64,000 nt of DNA from Parerythrobacter lacustris (GCF_024626475.1 NZ_JANKHH010000007.1:124001-188000); one strand, 5' to 3'. Counted from the stretch's first letter, positions 34,686-44,577 are shown. A program made the numbers and translations. Notes: generated from the letters alone by a model not told the origin.

Positions 34686-37600
34686 TCAGAACCGCCAGTT
34701 GAGAGTCAGGTTCGCCTGGTCGTTGCTCAGCACGCCGCGCCCGATGTCGGAGGTCACGCTTGCGCTTGCGCTGAGGCGGTCCGACAGCGCCAGTTCCGCC
34801 CCGGCGTTGACCGACACCCATTCGGGATCGAGCCGGTTGCTGATCGTGAAGGTGTCGTCCGGCGCGCCGAAGAAGGACGCGGTCACCACGTCCTCGCGGT
34901 CGGCCAGTTCGCGCGCATAGGCGACCGAACCGAACGCGGTGAGCTTGCCTTTGCGGCCGACGGGCAGGTCGACCGCCGCCATGCCGCCCAGTTTAGCACC
35001 AAGCGAGGTCAGGCTGCGATCCCGCACGTTCAGGCCGAGCGAACCCGCACCGAACTCGGTATAGCCGCCGAGGTCCGAACGGACATAATCGACGCTTGCT
35101 ACCGGTCCCACCGTCAGCCCCTTGGCGGGCTCGAGCGCGTAACCCACCCGCATCGCGGCAAAGGCCTGCGAGCCTTGCGCCACGCCGCGCGCGCTATCGA
35201 AGGCCGACACGAAATCGCCTGTCGAGGCGCGTTCGAGCCCGAACCGCTGCTCGGCATGACCGGCATGGAAATCGACGAAGCCCTTGCCGAACTTCGCCGC
35301 ACCGTAGACCGCCACGGCAGAGCTCTCGTCCCTCAAGCCCTCTTCCCCGAGCCGCGCATTGGCGCTGCTGCGGATCCTGCTCACGGCAATGCCGAGGCTG
35401 AGCCGGTCGTTGACCGCATAGTCGGTACCCAGGGTCAGTTCACCGGCCTGCGTCAGCGTTGCCTGGGTCAGCACATTCGAATTCAGCGGATCGTCGGTCT
35501 GCCCCATGTGGAGGAACGACCCGCTGACCGAACCGAAGAAGCCCAGCTTGCCCGCTTCGCCCGGCAAAACGCCCGCCTGCGCGAAGCCGGCATTGCCTGC
35601 GGCAGAGAAGCCCGCCACCGCATCGTTTGCACCGCGCAGGGTCAGCGTGCGTTGGGCGAGCTGGCCGGTAATCCGCTGCGAGAAGCCGTTGGCGGTTGCC
35701 GCCTGGCCGAACCCGCTGGTCGGGGTGAGGCTGGCGAGGGTCTGCCCGAACACGTCGAAGCCGGCAGTGTCGACGATGTCGAAGAGGTTCGAGAACGCCG
35801 AGAACCTGTTGCCGCGCAGCCTGTCGAGCAGGTCGCCGAGCGATGTCAGCCCGCTGGTCGGGCCGAGGATCGGTGCGATCGGACGTGCGCCGATTTCGAC
35901 ATGGATCGTGTTGTCGGGCCGGACGCGCGAGATGCCGTAGAGCAAGGGCGAGTTGGTCACCAGCGACACGTTCTCGAAATTGCCGGTGATGCTGCCAGCG
36001 CTAAGCACGGTCCAGTTGTCGCCGTACCGCACCGCGCCGGTCGGCTTGAGCGCCAATGTGCCGGCCAGGCTCGCACCTCCGGTTACCACCAGTCGGTCGC
36101 TGTTGAAGGTGTTGCGCACTTTGCTGACGTTGATCAGCAAGGCCCCGCCCGAGGTCTGGATATAATTGCCATCGACCGTCAGCGTGCCGAACTTGGCGAG
36201 GGTATCGGGCGAGAGTTGCCCGGTGACGTTGAAGAAGGCATCGGACTTGATCGTGCCGGTGCCCTGGATCAGTCCGCCGAAATGCGCGATCAGCGGGGCG
36301 TTGAACTGCCCGTCGATGGTCGAGGTTCCGGCATAGTGCTCGAGCCCGATGATCGTGGTGAACTCCCACCCGTCCGGCAGCTTGAAGTTGGCGGCGCTGT
36401 GGTCGAGCGTCAGCTTGTCGATTTCGACATCCATGTCGACCGTGATCGTGCCCGGCCGATGCAGCAGCACGTCGAAATACTGTGCAGGATTGGCAAAGGC
36501 AGTGCCGACCGTGCCGTCGGTGTTTTGGGGAACGAAGCGGTTCGATCCAGGGCCGAGAAGGCGCGAGGACTCCGGCAGATTGCCGCCAAAGTCCGGCGTA
36601 CCCTCGGGCGGGAGCAGGAACGAAGGATCGCTCGTTTCACCGGTGATGTCGTTGCCAAGGATCGAACCGAGTTTCGGCCCGGTGCCGTATACGCCTTCTT
36701 CGGGACCGGTCGGCAGCGCGTTGATCAGGTTGCCGTTGCCGTCGTCGATGAAGAAGCCGGGGTCGAGATCCTGCGTCCACGTGTTCGGATTGGACCACCG
36801 GCCGCTGCTGCGCGCCGAGACATATTTGTACGGCGTGTTCTCGGTAATGAATTCGTGGAACAGATACAGCGGGTTGTAGAAGCTGACATCGCCGTAGCGG
36901 TTGTTGAGGTTGAAGAAGTCGTAACCGCCGCTCAGCACGCCCGCGACGACCGGCATGCCATAGAGCTGGTCGACGATCAGCGGCGAGCCGCTGTCGCCCG
37001 GCGCAGTGCCGGCTTCGCGCGGCAGCGCATCGCCCGCGAACCAATCGATCGCCTTGACCGCCTCGAGCGACGCGCAGCTGATGTTGGTGCCGGTGAAAGT
37101 GCACTGCGCCTGCTCGGCCGGGGTGCGGATCGGATCGTCGAAATCGATGAAATACATCGCCTGGGTTTCGATCCCGAAGGTATCCGCGGTGGGGGCGAAG
37201 CCGAAGAACACATTGTCGATGAAATCGGCATTCGAGGCGACCGCGCCGAGCATGTTCTCGCCCACGCGGCGCAGGAAGTCGATCCCGGCACCGCCGCCAT
37301 CGCCGGTGCCGCGCGTGCCGTAGCCCGTCACAATGACATGGGTCAGCTGGTCCAGCGGGCTGAGCAGCAACGGCATGTAGGGAACATCGGTGATCGGCTC
37401 GTCGAGCGCGATGAAGGCGACATCGGCATAGGGGAAGCCCAGGCCGCCGTTGTCGAGATTGCTCGATGGGTGGATGATCACGTCGCTGCTTTGTGCCGCG
37501 CCGCCCTCGGCATAGGTCAGGCCGCCATTGATCGTTCCGAACAGCCGCGGTGCGGTGTTGAAGCCGGTCGCGACGAGCAGCGAGAGATCGCCCGTTTCCG

Positions 37601-38054
37601 CGGTGCCATAGGCTTCGGACGAGCTGTCGTTGAGGCAGTGCGCCGCCGTTAGCACGGTGCGCGGGTTGATCATCGTGCCGGTGCAGTTGAAGAACACCCC
37701 GCCGGTCGCATTGTTGCGCAGGAATATCTGCACCACCGAGGGCAGCGTGTTGGCCGTATCGACCGAGCCGGCCACGCCGATGTTGGTGCGCACGATAAGC
37801 TCGGGATCGGGCGGGTTGAGTCGGCCGTTGAAGTCATGCGACACCGGCACAGGGGCGAAATCGAAGGTCAGCCGTGCATTGGCGATCGCCTCGCGGCTCG
37901 CCTCGATGCGGAACCCGTTGAAGGTTCCTTGCGCCTCTGCCGCGATGGCTTCGGGCGCGCCTTCCTCGGATTCGGATGCGATCGCGGGCGACGATGCCAG
38001 CGCGAGCGCGATGCTCGTGGTGCACACGCCTAGGTGAAGATGCCTCTTGATCAT
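34686..38054 (-). CDS. Serine-protease autotransporter
   Basis: The 1122-residue protein has a signal peptide (VCTTSIALALASSPAIA). Its chymotrypsin-like protease domain has a visible triad: His139 (VLTAAHCLND), Asp211 (YADVAFIALDEP) and Ser355 (APGDSGSPLI). A passenger stalk with autotransporter repeats follows (TVDGNYIQTSGGALLINVSK, LVVTGGASLAGTL). The C-terminal beta-barrel ends in LNWRF, with the terminal Phe expected for BAM insertion. It should expose or release a protease at the cell surface. AGGGGGATT precedes the ATG at 38054. It lies 172 bases from the TPR-CHAT protease gene on the same strand and has its own terminator. Confidence 0.94.
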   Translation of the reverse strand: MIKRHLHLGVCTTSIALALASSPAIASESEEGAPEAIAAEAQGTFNGFRIEASREAIANARLTFDFAPVPVSHDFNGRLNPPDPELIVRTNIGVAGSVDTANTLPSVVQIFLRNNATGGVFFNCTGTMINPRTVLTAAHCLNDSSSEAYGTAETGDLSLLVATGFNTAPRLFGTINGGLTYAEGGAAQSSDVIIHPSSNLDNGGLGFPYADVAFIALDEPITDVPYMPLLLSPLDQLTHVIVTGYGTRGTGDGGGAGIDFLRRVGENMLGAVASNADFIDNVFFGFAPTADTFGIETQAMYFIDFDDPIRTPAEQAQCTFTGTNISCASLEAVKAIDWFAGDALPREAGTAPGDSGSPLIVDQLYGMPVVAGVLSGGYDFFNLNNRYGDVSFYNPLYLFHEFITENTPYKYVSARSSGRWSNPNTWTQDLDPGFFIDDGNGNLINALPTGPEEGVYGTGPKLGSILGNDITGETSDPSFLLPPEGTPDFGGNLPESSRLLGPGSNRFVPQNTDGTVGTAFANPAQYFDVLLHRPGTITVDMDVEIDKLTLDHSAANFKLPDGWEFTTIIGLEHYAGTSTIDGQFNAPLIAHFGGLIQGTGTIKSDAFFNVTGQLSPDTLAKFGTLTVDGNYIQTSGGALLINVSKVRNTFNSDRLVVTGGASLAGTLALKPTGAVRYGDNWTVLSAGSITGNFENVSLVTNSPLLYGISRVRPDNTIHVEIGARPIAPILGPTSGLTSLGDLLDRLRGNRFSAFSNLFDIVDTAGFDVFGQTLASLTPTSGFGQAATANGFSQRITGQLAQRTLTLRGANDAVAGFSAAGNAGFAQAGVLPGEAGKLGFFGSVSGSFLHMGQTDDPLNSNVLTQATLTQAGELTLGTDYAVNDRLSLGIAVSRIRSSANARLGEEGLRDESSAVAVYGAAKFGKGFVDFHAGHAEQRFGLERASTGDFVSAFDSARGVAQGSQAFAAMRVGYALEPAKGLTVGPVASVDYVRSDLGGYTEFGAGSLGLNVRDRSLTSLGAKLGGMAAVDLPVGRKGKLTAFGSVAYARELADREDVVTASFFGAPDDTFTISNRLDPEWVSVNAGAELALSDRLSASASVTSDIGRGVLSNDQANLTLNWRF

Positions 38055-38226
38055 GGTAATCCCCCTGTTGACCGCACCCGCCGCTTTCCCATGCAGCAGC
38101 GAGCCACGCATTGTGACGAATCGGCGACCCTGATTCTTTTTGTTGATTGAGTGATATGTCGGCCAGAATGTCTGCCCCGGTCAATAGGCTAAATCCTCTC
38201 TTGCAGGTCGAGCCGCGCGTGGTTCG

Positions 38227-41200
38227 TCAGCGGGGGTCCATGACCACGAAAGCGGCCCAGGCGGCGGGGTGGGCGCTCGATTGTCCGGTCGCGTCTCCTG
38301 CCGTATCGGCAGCGTACTCCCGCATCGCCTGCCGCATCGCACCCGGCACATCGCCGCGCACGTCCGGGAGCAGTTCGACCATCCGGGTGGTGAGCCGGGA
38401 TCCGGCGAGATCGAGCAAGGGAAAATGGGTTGCGACCAGCGAACCCGCGCTGGCGTTGAAGAAGGCACGGGCAAGTCCGCTGAACCCTTCGCCGCCATTC
38501 AGGCCGGCCGCGGTGTTGCAGGCAGACAGGATCACCAACGACGAACGGAAGTCGAGCTGCGCGACCTCGGATGCCGTCAGAAGTCCGTCCCTGTCCGCAG
38601 AGGGGGCGCTTGTAGCCGGGCTGGCCGTGCCCGGCGCAATCTCGGGCGTCAGGACGATTGCCGGCTCGGCGAGCGTGCCGCCGAGATCCCCCGCCACCAG
38701 CGCGTGGGTTGCAAAGACCACCAGCCCGCCCTCCGGCAGCCGACCGGCCTGATTGCGTCGGTCGATGTTCGATTGCGTCGCTTCCATCTGGAGCAGCACA
38801 TCGGCATCGTACCAGCCGAGGATGTCGGCGATCTCGATCACCTCGCGCCCGCTCTTCTCCAGCCGGGCGAGTTGCCCGATGGCCGCGAGATCGACCGAAC
38901 CCGAGCGGTAGAAGCTGCGCACCTCGGCCGGAGCGGCAGCGGAAGCCGCCGCCCCGTCGCCCGCACCATCCGGAATACCGCGAAACGCCGGGTCTCCGAT
39001 ACCAAGAAACGAAGCAATGCTCCCTCCGCGCCTTCCGCCGGCGGCCCTGCCGTTCGCCAGTGTATCGACGCTTGGAAGGACCGAGATCGCCCGTTCGAGG
39101 CCGAGCCAGCCGGTCCGGCGCAGTTCGTCGGGGTCGATATCTCCTGCCGCGCCGCCCGTCGGCGGCCGGGTGACCAGCGCGGAGAAGGGTAGGCTGAGCA
39201 GGGGCCCTTGCGGCACCAGAACCCAGTTTGGTTTGCCTTCGAGCACGGCGGCAATGTCGGGATTGCCGAAAAGCGCGCGGTAGAGATCGTGCGCGGCTTG
39301 CCGGTCATAGCGGGTGAAGGTCGCCGGGTTACGGTCCCCCTCTTTTGCGGTCTGTCCGGCAGGCGCGACGCCCGGCGGGGGGGACAGCAGGAAGCGCAGG
39401 TCCTCCACCGCGCTCACCAGATCGAATCCGTCGAGCGGGATTTCTGCCCAAGCGGCTTTCTCCCGCGTAACCGCGAAAACCACTCCGCGGCTCATTTCGC
39501 CGGCATTGGCCGGCATGCCGGGGTACAACAACACCAGCGCCTCGTTGTCGCGCAGCAGCGCGCGCCTGCCGCCGTGCCCGGCAATGGCTTCAATCGGGAC
39601 CGGCTCTGGCCGGAGCACCGAGAACACGCGGGGTGCGGCGGCCCGCAATGCTCCTGCGGCGCGGTCCAGCCGGGCTGCTGCTTCCTGCCGCTCGGTCCGC
39701 AGCCGGGAGCGCGGTGTTACGTCGTCGACTGTATCCTCAGCGGTGGCGCGGATCGCGAGGTCTATGCCGAACAGCGCGTCGCGCGCGTCCCGCCATGCGT
39801 CGAACAGCTCTGCCTTGCCCTCGCGCGCGGCGATTGCGCGACCCGCATTCTCGCGGATTGCCGAAGCGGAGGAGGAGGGGTGGGCTAGTTGCGCGACCGC
39901 GAACGCCTGCGCGAGCGCGGTTTGCGGACCGCCGTCCGCCAGATTCGCGCGGTCGAACCAGAAGAGCTTGATCTGCTCCGAGGCGACCACGCTGATCCAG
40001 TTGCGCAGTTCCTCGCGATACACGAGCGAGGCATTCTCTGGCAGACCCGCGAGCTCGGCGTTATACCCTGCGAGGGTTCGCGCGTAGTAGGGCCGGGCCC
40101 GGGCCATCGAGACCTTGTTCCACACCTGCCGCGCCATGTTGAGCAACAGTCGCAGGGTTTCCCGGTCGCCCGGTCCGCGCAGTTCCTCCACCAGCGCGAT
40201 CGCGCGCTCCCGGATCGGCAGTGCTTCCTCTATCTCGCCGTTCAGCATCAGGGTCGATCCGAGCTGTTCCAGCAGGACCCAATCCTGCGGCTTGCGCTCG
40301 ACCGCCCGGCGGAGGATCCAGATGGCGAGCGGCGCAGTCTCGGGATCGCTCGCCAGCAGCTCGGACGCTTCGACGAAATACGGGTTGTCAGGATCGACGC
40401 CTGTCGCACGGATAACGCGCTGCCAGAACGCCCCGGATTCGCGCTTGGTGTCGAAATCCTGCGACCGATAAAATTGCAGCTTTTTGATCCGCGCCAAGGC
40501 GACGAGTGTCGTCACGATCTGTGTATCGGAGGTGCCCGGAATCGCTTCCTGCCGGGCAAGCAGAGCACGATAGACCCGTTCACCTCCGTCAAGGTCATCC
40601 GAGTAGGCATTCTGGGCATAGGACGCGATCAGCGCAAGGCGGTTGTCCGGATCCTCGGCAGCGGCGCGCTCGTAGCCTGCAAGCGCGCGGGCGAACCACG
40701 GGCGGGCATCGTCGCCGCGCATCTGCTTTTGCAGGTTGAGCGCGATGTTCTGTTCGGCGAGATGGACCATCAGCCGATCGAGCGGCGGGGTTGCGCGGAA
40801 GATGTCGTAGACCTCCAGTCGCAGCGGTTCGGCCTCGGCGGGGCGTTCGACTGCCTCGAGCATTGTCGCCAGACCGTTGGCCGCAAAAGCGATCTCGATC
40901 GCGTTCGCCGGGAAGAATCGCGTCGCCGTGTCGTAGGCCATGCGCGCATCGGGGAGCTGCGCTTCGGTGCTGGCGCGATCTCGTCCGAACGGGCGCGACG
41001 AACCCAACCAGCCGGACAGGTGTACCAGCGGCTGGTCGCGTTCGCGCCCGATCCGCAGCAGGCGCCGGGCAATCGCCTCGCGCTCCCCAGCCGACTCCGC
41101 CGTCTTGCCGAAATAGGTCAGGTGGCAGCGGAGCGATGTGAGCGCGCGCGCCGTGGCCGGATGGTCAGGCCCCCAGGTCGCCGCGTGCAGCGCAAGCAGT

Positions 41201-41448
41201 TCGCGCCGCTCCGGCTCGCGATCGAGATCCCACGACCGGTTGCACGGCAGGTCGACCCGCAGCATCGCCTCGAGCTCCGCGATACGCGCCAGTTCGGTGG
41301 TCGACGGCAGGCGGATATCGGGCGGCAAATCGCGGGCGGCAAGTTCGACCGGGGCCATGATTGGGCGCGGAACCTCCGCCGCCGCCGGGCCGAGCGGCAG
41401 GATCGCCAGAATCAGGCCGAATGCCGCCGCAAGAAGCCCCCGCTCCAT
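38227..41448 (-). CDS. Exported TPR-CHAT caspase-like protease
   Basis: The 1073-residue protein starts with a signal peptide (LLAAAFGLILAILPLGPAAA). Residues about 150-560 are TPR-like helical repeats (NGLATMLEAVERPAEAEPLR, LEQLGSTLMLNGEIEEALPI). Residues about 690-1073 are a CHAT domain with the caspase dyad His915 (VVFATHALVAGDL) and Cys977 (LVILSACNTAAG). Cytoplasmic TPR-CHAT proteins can be gasdermin- or Csx29-linked immune proteases, but this one carries an export signal, so the periplasm is its expected site. The neighbouring autotransporter (same strand, next gene) is the nearest protease or substrate candidate. Its target is unknown. Confidence 0.9.
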   Translation of the reverse strand: MERGLLAAAFGLILAILPLGPAAAEVPRPIMAPVELAARDLPPDIRLPSTTELARIAELEAMLRVDLPCNRSWDLDREPERRELLALHAATWGPDHPATARALTSLRCHLTYFGKTAESAGEREAIARRLLRIGRERDQPLVHLSGWLGSSRPFGRDRASTEAQLPDARMAYDTATRFFPANAIEIAFAANGLATMLEAVERPAEAEPLRLEVYDIFRATPPLDRLMVHLAEQNIALNLQKQMRGDDARPWFARALAGYERAAAEDPDNRLALIASYAQNAYSDDLDGGERVYRALLARQEAIPGTSDTQIVTTLVALARIKKLQFYRSQDFDTKRESGAFWQRVIRATGVDPDNPYFVEASELLASDPETAPLAIWILRRAVERKPQDWVLLEQLGSTLMLNGEIEEALPIRERAIALVEELRGPGDRETLRLLLNMARQVWNKVSMARARPYYARTLAGYNAELAGLPENASLVYREELRNWISVVASEQIKLFWFDRANLADGGPQTALAQAFAVAQLAHPSSSASAIRENAGRAIAAREGKAELFDAWRDARDALFGIDLAIRATAEDTVDDVTPRSRLRTERQEAAARLDRAAGALRAAAPRVFSVLRPEPVPIEAIAGHGGRRALLRDNEALVLLYPGMPANAGEMSRGVVFAVTREKAAWAEIPLDGFDLVSAVEDLRFLLSPPPGVAPAGQTAKEGDRNPATFTRYDRQAAHDLYRALFGNPDIAAVLEGKPNWVLVPQGPLLSLPFSALVTRPPTGGAAGDIDPDELRRTGWLGLERAISVLPSVDTLANGRAAGGRRGGSIASFLGIGDPAFRGIPDGAGDGAAASAAAPAEVRSFYRSGSVDLAAIGQLARLEKSGREVIEIADILGWYDADVLLQMEATQSNIDRRNQAGRLPEGGLVVFATHALVAGDLGGTLAEPAIVLTPEIAPGTASPATSAPSADRDGLLTASEVAQLDFRSSLVILSACNTAAGLNGGEGFSGLARAFFNASAGSLVATHFPLLDLAGSRLTTRMVELLPDVRGDVPGAMRQAMREYAADTAGDATGQSSAHPAAWAAFVVMDPR

Positions 41449-41522
41449 GGCCTTCGAAATACTTTCTTGCGTCCGGCCCGTAAATCGGATTGTTCACGCG
41501 CATTGCAGCAGGGGGGCGACGC

Positions 41523-42182
41523 ATGATCCGCAGACTTTCGGCCGAAGCGATCGGCAGCTTCTTCCTGTTCGCCTGCGTGGTCGGTTCGGGGATCATGGCA
41601 GAGAGCCTGGCGGGCGGGAACGTCGCCATCGCACTGCTCGGCAATACGGTGGCTACGGGCGCGATCCTGGTGGTGCTGATCGCCATGCTCGGCCCGGTGT
41701 CGGGCGCGCATTTCAATCCGGCGGTGACGCTCGCCTTCCTGATCCGGCGGGAGATCGGCGCGGGCGAGGCGGTGCTGTTTGTGCTGGTGCAGATCGCGGC
41801 GGGCATTGTCGGCGTGTGGGCAGCGCATCTGATGTTCGATCTTCCGGTGTGGCAATTCTCGGTCAAGCCGCGTACCGGCGCGGGGCAATGGCTGGGCGAG
41901 GGGATCGCGACTTTCGGGCTGGTGCTGACGATCCTCGGCACGATCCGCGCGAACCGGGCGTGGGTCCCGGCCAGCGTCGGACTCTACATCACCGCTGCCT
42001 ACTGGTTCACTTCCTCGACCAGCTTCGCCAACCCCGCCATCACCATCGGTCGCAGCCTGACCGACACCTTCGCCGGAATCGCGCCGGGCAATGTGGCGGG
42101 CTTCGTAGCTGCGCAATTGGTGGGAGCGGTGTTGGCGGTGGGGGTGGCGCGGTTTGTGTGGGGCGAGGGGGAAGACGGCTAG
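41523..42182 (+). CDS. Aquaporin (MIP family)
   Basis: The 219-residue protein has six membrane helices and both pore NPA motifs (SGAHFNPAVTLAF and TSFANPAITIGRS). It is short for the family, with compact loops. The water-versus-glycerol choice is not clear: the second NPA is followed by Ile-Thr-Ile-Gly-Arg, giving the selectivity-filter Arg. The ATG at 41523 is preceded by GGGGGGCGAC; the open frame starts 33 bases earlier without a ribosome site. It is divergent from the CHAT gene. Confidence 0.9.
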   Translation: MIRRLSAEAIGSFFLFACVVGSGIMAESLAGGNVAIALLGNTVATGAILVVLIAMLGPVSGAHFNPAVTLAFLIRREIGAGEAVLFVLVQIAAGIVGVWAAHLMFDLPVWQFSVKPRTGAGQWLGEGIATFGLVLTILGTIRANRAWVPASVGLYITAAYWFTSSTSFANPAITIGRSLTDTFAGIAPGNVAGFVAAQLVGAVLAVGVARFVWGEGEDG

Positions 42183-42230
42183 CGAGCCGAAAGGCTGGAA
42201 ATTTCCCGCAATCGGCGTAGCCTCGTGCAT

Positions 42231-43580
42231 ATGCGGTCGCTGCGCATCCTTGTCGCTTCATCGCTCGCCACGGTCATGGCGGGGCAGGGGGTGGCGCAGG
42301 CCTGCACCATAAGCATACCGGCCGAGTTCGAAACCGACCTGCGCAGCGAATGTCGAGAGGTGCTCTTGAGGAAGGCGCAGACGCTCTGGCTGCTGCAAGA
42401 GCGCGAGCTGGCCTACGAGGATATCGCCCCGGTCGCCTACAGCTTCGCGCAGGGCAAGAACCGCTGCCCGCAGAACCGCGAGCTGGCGTTCGAACTCTAC
42501 GACGCGGCGGCGGGCCCGCTGTTCGATCTGCTCGATGGCTGGCGGCTGCGCGAACTGCATGCGGCAGCGCAGAATGCGCAGACCGCCGATCCGCAGCGCA
42601 AACGCGCCATCGCCTTCCGCGACTGGTTGGTCAACGACACCTTCCAGCAAGGCTTCATGTGCAATCCGGGCCGCTACGAGGACCGCCTGCCCGACGGCTG
42701 GAGCGAGGCGGAGACGCGCGCCGAATTCCTCCGTCCGGGCAATTGGGATCGGGCGCTCAAGACGCTCGGCCAGAACCCGGCGCGCGACCGGATGATCGTG
42801 GAGGCGGTGAAGGATCGCACATCACCCTATTACAGCCCGCTCGATGCGCTGTCTTACGGCCTGCAGATCCGCGACCCGGAGCTGCGCCTGTCGGTCGCGC
42901 GGTTGGTGACCGACACGGGCTACGGCCCGCCGGACTACGACGCGGCGGCGAAGCTGCTCGACTGGTATTCGCCCTATATCGCGAACGGTCTCGATGCTGC
43001 CGCGAACGCCGAAGCGGCGAATATCTGGCGGCGGATTGCGCAAAACCGGCTGGCGAGCGAGGATGCGGCGGTACGGGCGCGGGCGGAAGCCGTGCTGGCG
43101 ACCGGCGATCCGCAGGCCTTTCCTGCGACCGACCGCATGGCGCTGGTCCCGGCGGAAGCAGAACTAACGTCGCTCGATTGGCAGGATGTCGCGCCCGATG
43201 GGCCGCCCGCCGCGATGGCGACGGCATTGTCGAGGAACTACCCCGCTCGCGCCTTGCGCAGCGAGGAAGCGGGTGTGGTTCAGGTCGGCGCATTGTTCGA
43301 TACTTCGGGAGCCTATGCCGGGATGCGTGTCCTGCATTCTGCCGGCGAACAGCTCGACCGGGCGACGACGACGGCGTTCGAACGCTACTGGCGGCCCAGG
43401 ATCAAAGATGTGGCTCTGGAACCCGCGGCAAGCTGGCGGCTGATCGAACTCCCCCCGATCGAATGGCGCATCGGCGCGGCATCGGCCGAGTATGTCGAAA
43501 CAGGCGAATTCCGCGACGGGCGATTCGTGGTGGAGGTGAGCGCGAGGGTGCGGCCGAGTTTCGATTATGTGGTGCCTTGA
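42231..43580 (+). CDS. Exported protein with a TonB C-terminal-like domain
   Basis: The 449-residue product has a signal peptide (LRILVASSLATVMAGQGVAQ, then ACT). A helical middle follows (residues about 30-290) with no recognised family. Residues about 335-395 (NYPARALRSEEAGVVQVGAL, then AGEQLDRATTTAFERYWRP) resemble the TonB C-terminal domain, including the YP...A...G.V.V pattern. It lacks the N-terminal membrane anchor and Pro-rich region of a real TonB, so it is more likely a periplasmic protein that borrowed the fold. An in-frame GTG six bases upstream is an alternative start. Confidence 0.7.
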   Translation: MRSLRILVASSLATVMAGQGVAQACTISIPAEFETDLRSECREVLLRKAQTLWLLQERELAYEDIAPVAYSFAQGKNRCPQNRELAFELYDAAAGPLFDLLDGWRLRELHAAAQNAQTADPQRKRAIAFRDWLVNDTFQQGFMCNPGRYEDRLPDGWSEAETRAEFLRPGNWDRALKTLGQNPARDRMIVEAVKDRTSPYYSPLDALSYGLQIRDPELRLSVARLVTDTGYGPPDYDAAAKLLDWYSPYIANGLDAAANAEAANIWRRIAQNRLASEDAAVRARAEAVLATGDPQAFPATDRMALVPAEAELTSLDWQDVAPDGPPAAMATALSRNYPARALRSEEAGVVQVGALFDTSGAYAGMRVLHSAGEQLDRATTTAFERYWRPRIKDVALEPAASWRLIELPPIEWRIGAASAEYVETGEFRDGRFVVEVSARVRPSFDYVVP

Positions 43581-43980
43581 GGGGTTGGTTCAGGCCGCGC
43601 CAGCGAATCTCGATGCCGTCACCCCTATCGCATTGCTATTTCTCGTCGGCACGGGGAAGGGGACCATGCGCAGCATAGTGGAGGGGCACCCGCCAGCAAG
43701 CGCCGCGCAAGTGGTTTCACGCAAGGATCGCAGAGGAAAGAAGAGACGCTGAGGGCCGGCGCGGTTGGTGGTCGTGTGGCAGGTATCACCGTCGCTCCGG
43801 GATTGCTCGGGCCCAAGGCTTTTTGGGGGCCGGGGTCGGCCTCATGACTTTGAATTTGTGTCCCCGGACTTCAGCCAGCGTAACTTTTCGTCACTGGTTG
43901 GCGGATACACATAAGCATTGCGAGCGAGTCGCGAAGTTTGCTAAGCGTCATCTTGTGAGGACAAGGAAAATAGCACCTTT
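43581..43980. other. Gene-free interval with degenerate repeat sequence
   Basis: No convincing coding frame is seen. Around 43650-43700 the sequence ACGGGGAAGGGGACCATGCG, then CAGCATAGTGGAGGGG, is partly self-complementary and looks like a worn dispersed repeat. At 43719-43750 TTTCACGCAAGGATCGCAGA is reminiscent of another simple dispersed repeat. From about 43840 the base composition becomes clearly more AT-rich and marks the left edge of the accessory region. Confidence 0.4.
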
Positions 43981-44178
43981 ATGCTTAATCCACAAACACC
44001 GGTAGGTCGGGAGGAGAGGGGCGTTGAAGCTAACACGCAAAAGCTCATCGAAACCCTTGAGATTTGCCTTCAATGTGCCGATGGTCTCGACCTCGGTGTC
44101 GCAGGAATTCACATCTCCCATGCAATCGAGCTTATTCGCGAGCAGTGCGAGTTCGCCGACGAAGGCATCGACAACTAA
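43981..44178 (+). CDS. Small helical hypothetical protein
   Basis: The 65-residue frame encodes a likely helical pair (KLIETLEICLQCADGLDLGV, GIHISHAIELIREQCEFADE). This looks like a short adaptor or regulator rather than random sequence. AAGGAAAA lies about 13 bases upstream of the ATG, which is loose. It is followed 21 bases later by a winged-helix gene, and the stretch is AT-rich compared with core genes. No family was recognised. Confidence 0.5.
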   Translation: MLNPQTPVGREERGVEANTQKLIETLEICLQCADGLDLGVAGIHISHAIELIREQCEFADEGIDN

Positions 44179-44199
44179 AATGTCTGGAGCTCTCAAAGA

Positions 44200-44577
44200 G
44201 TGGATGTGACCGCTAGTCTTGCCGACAATAGCCGAGACCTGCTGCGGATCCAGGCCGAGAGAATCTTATCGCAACGTCAAGCGCGTGGATTGATGATCGA
44301 TCCAACGGTTCTGGGAGAGCCCGGTTGGGACATTCTCCTTTGCGCATTCATTGCGAAACGGAAAGGGGTTTCTTGCTGTCTGGAAGAAGTGGCTGGCCAG
44401 ATCAACCTGTCCATCGGATTGACGGAGCGCTGGCTTACACTGTTGGTATCACGCGACATGCTGGTCCAAAAGGGGCAATTCTTCCAGCTCAGCGAAATCA
44501 CAAATCGCAGCCTGACGAGGATGCTTGTAGCCCAAATCGAGGAACTCCACCACTTCACTGAAATGCCCCGAGGGTAA
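44200..44577 (+). CDS. Winged-helix DNA-binding protein (short)
   Basis: The 125-residue protein starts at a GTG (MDVTASLADNSRDLLRIQAE). It contains a winged-helix-like segment, EPGWDILLCAFIAKRKGVSC, then LEEVAGQINLSIGLTERWLT and LLVSRDMLVQKG. The order and spacing match the downstream 44941-45474 protein (DPAWDILLDLTAARVEHVRV, SVTSLCIAAAVPPTTALRWI), so the two are distant paralogues. Proteins of this MarR-like type are numerous in sphingomonads and are taken to be transcription regulators. The ribosome site is weak (CTCAAAGA). Confidence 0.65.
   Translation: MDVTASLADNSRDLLRIQAERILSQRQARGLMIDPTVLGEPGWDILLCAFIAKRKGVSCCLEEVAGQINLSIGLTERWLTLLVSRDMLVQKGQFFQLSEITNRSLTRMLVAQIEELHHFTEMPRG

Noticed and set aside
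34575-37652. A 1025-codon plus-strand open frame
   Set aside because: It lies antisense to the autotransporter, whose protease triad, signal peptide and barrel are all in the minus frame. The plus frame shows no motif.
38055-38226. Housekeeping promoter for the autotransporter
   Set aside because: TTGACC occurs on the minus strand, but no convincing -10 lies at the right distance, so no promoter is called.
39889-41526. A 545-codon plus-strand frame opposite the CHAT gene
   Set aside because: It is an antisense shadow. The minus frame holds the signal peptide, TPRs and the His/Cys dyad.
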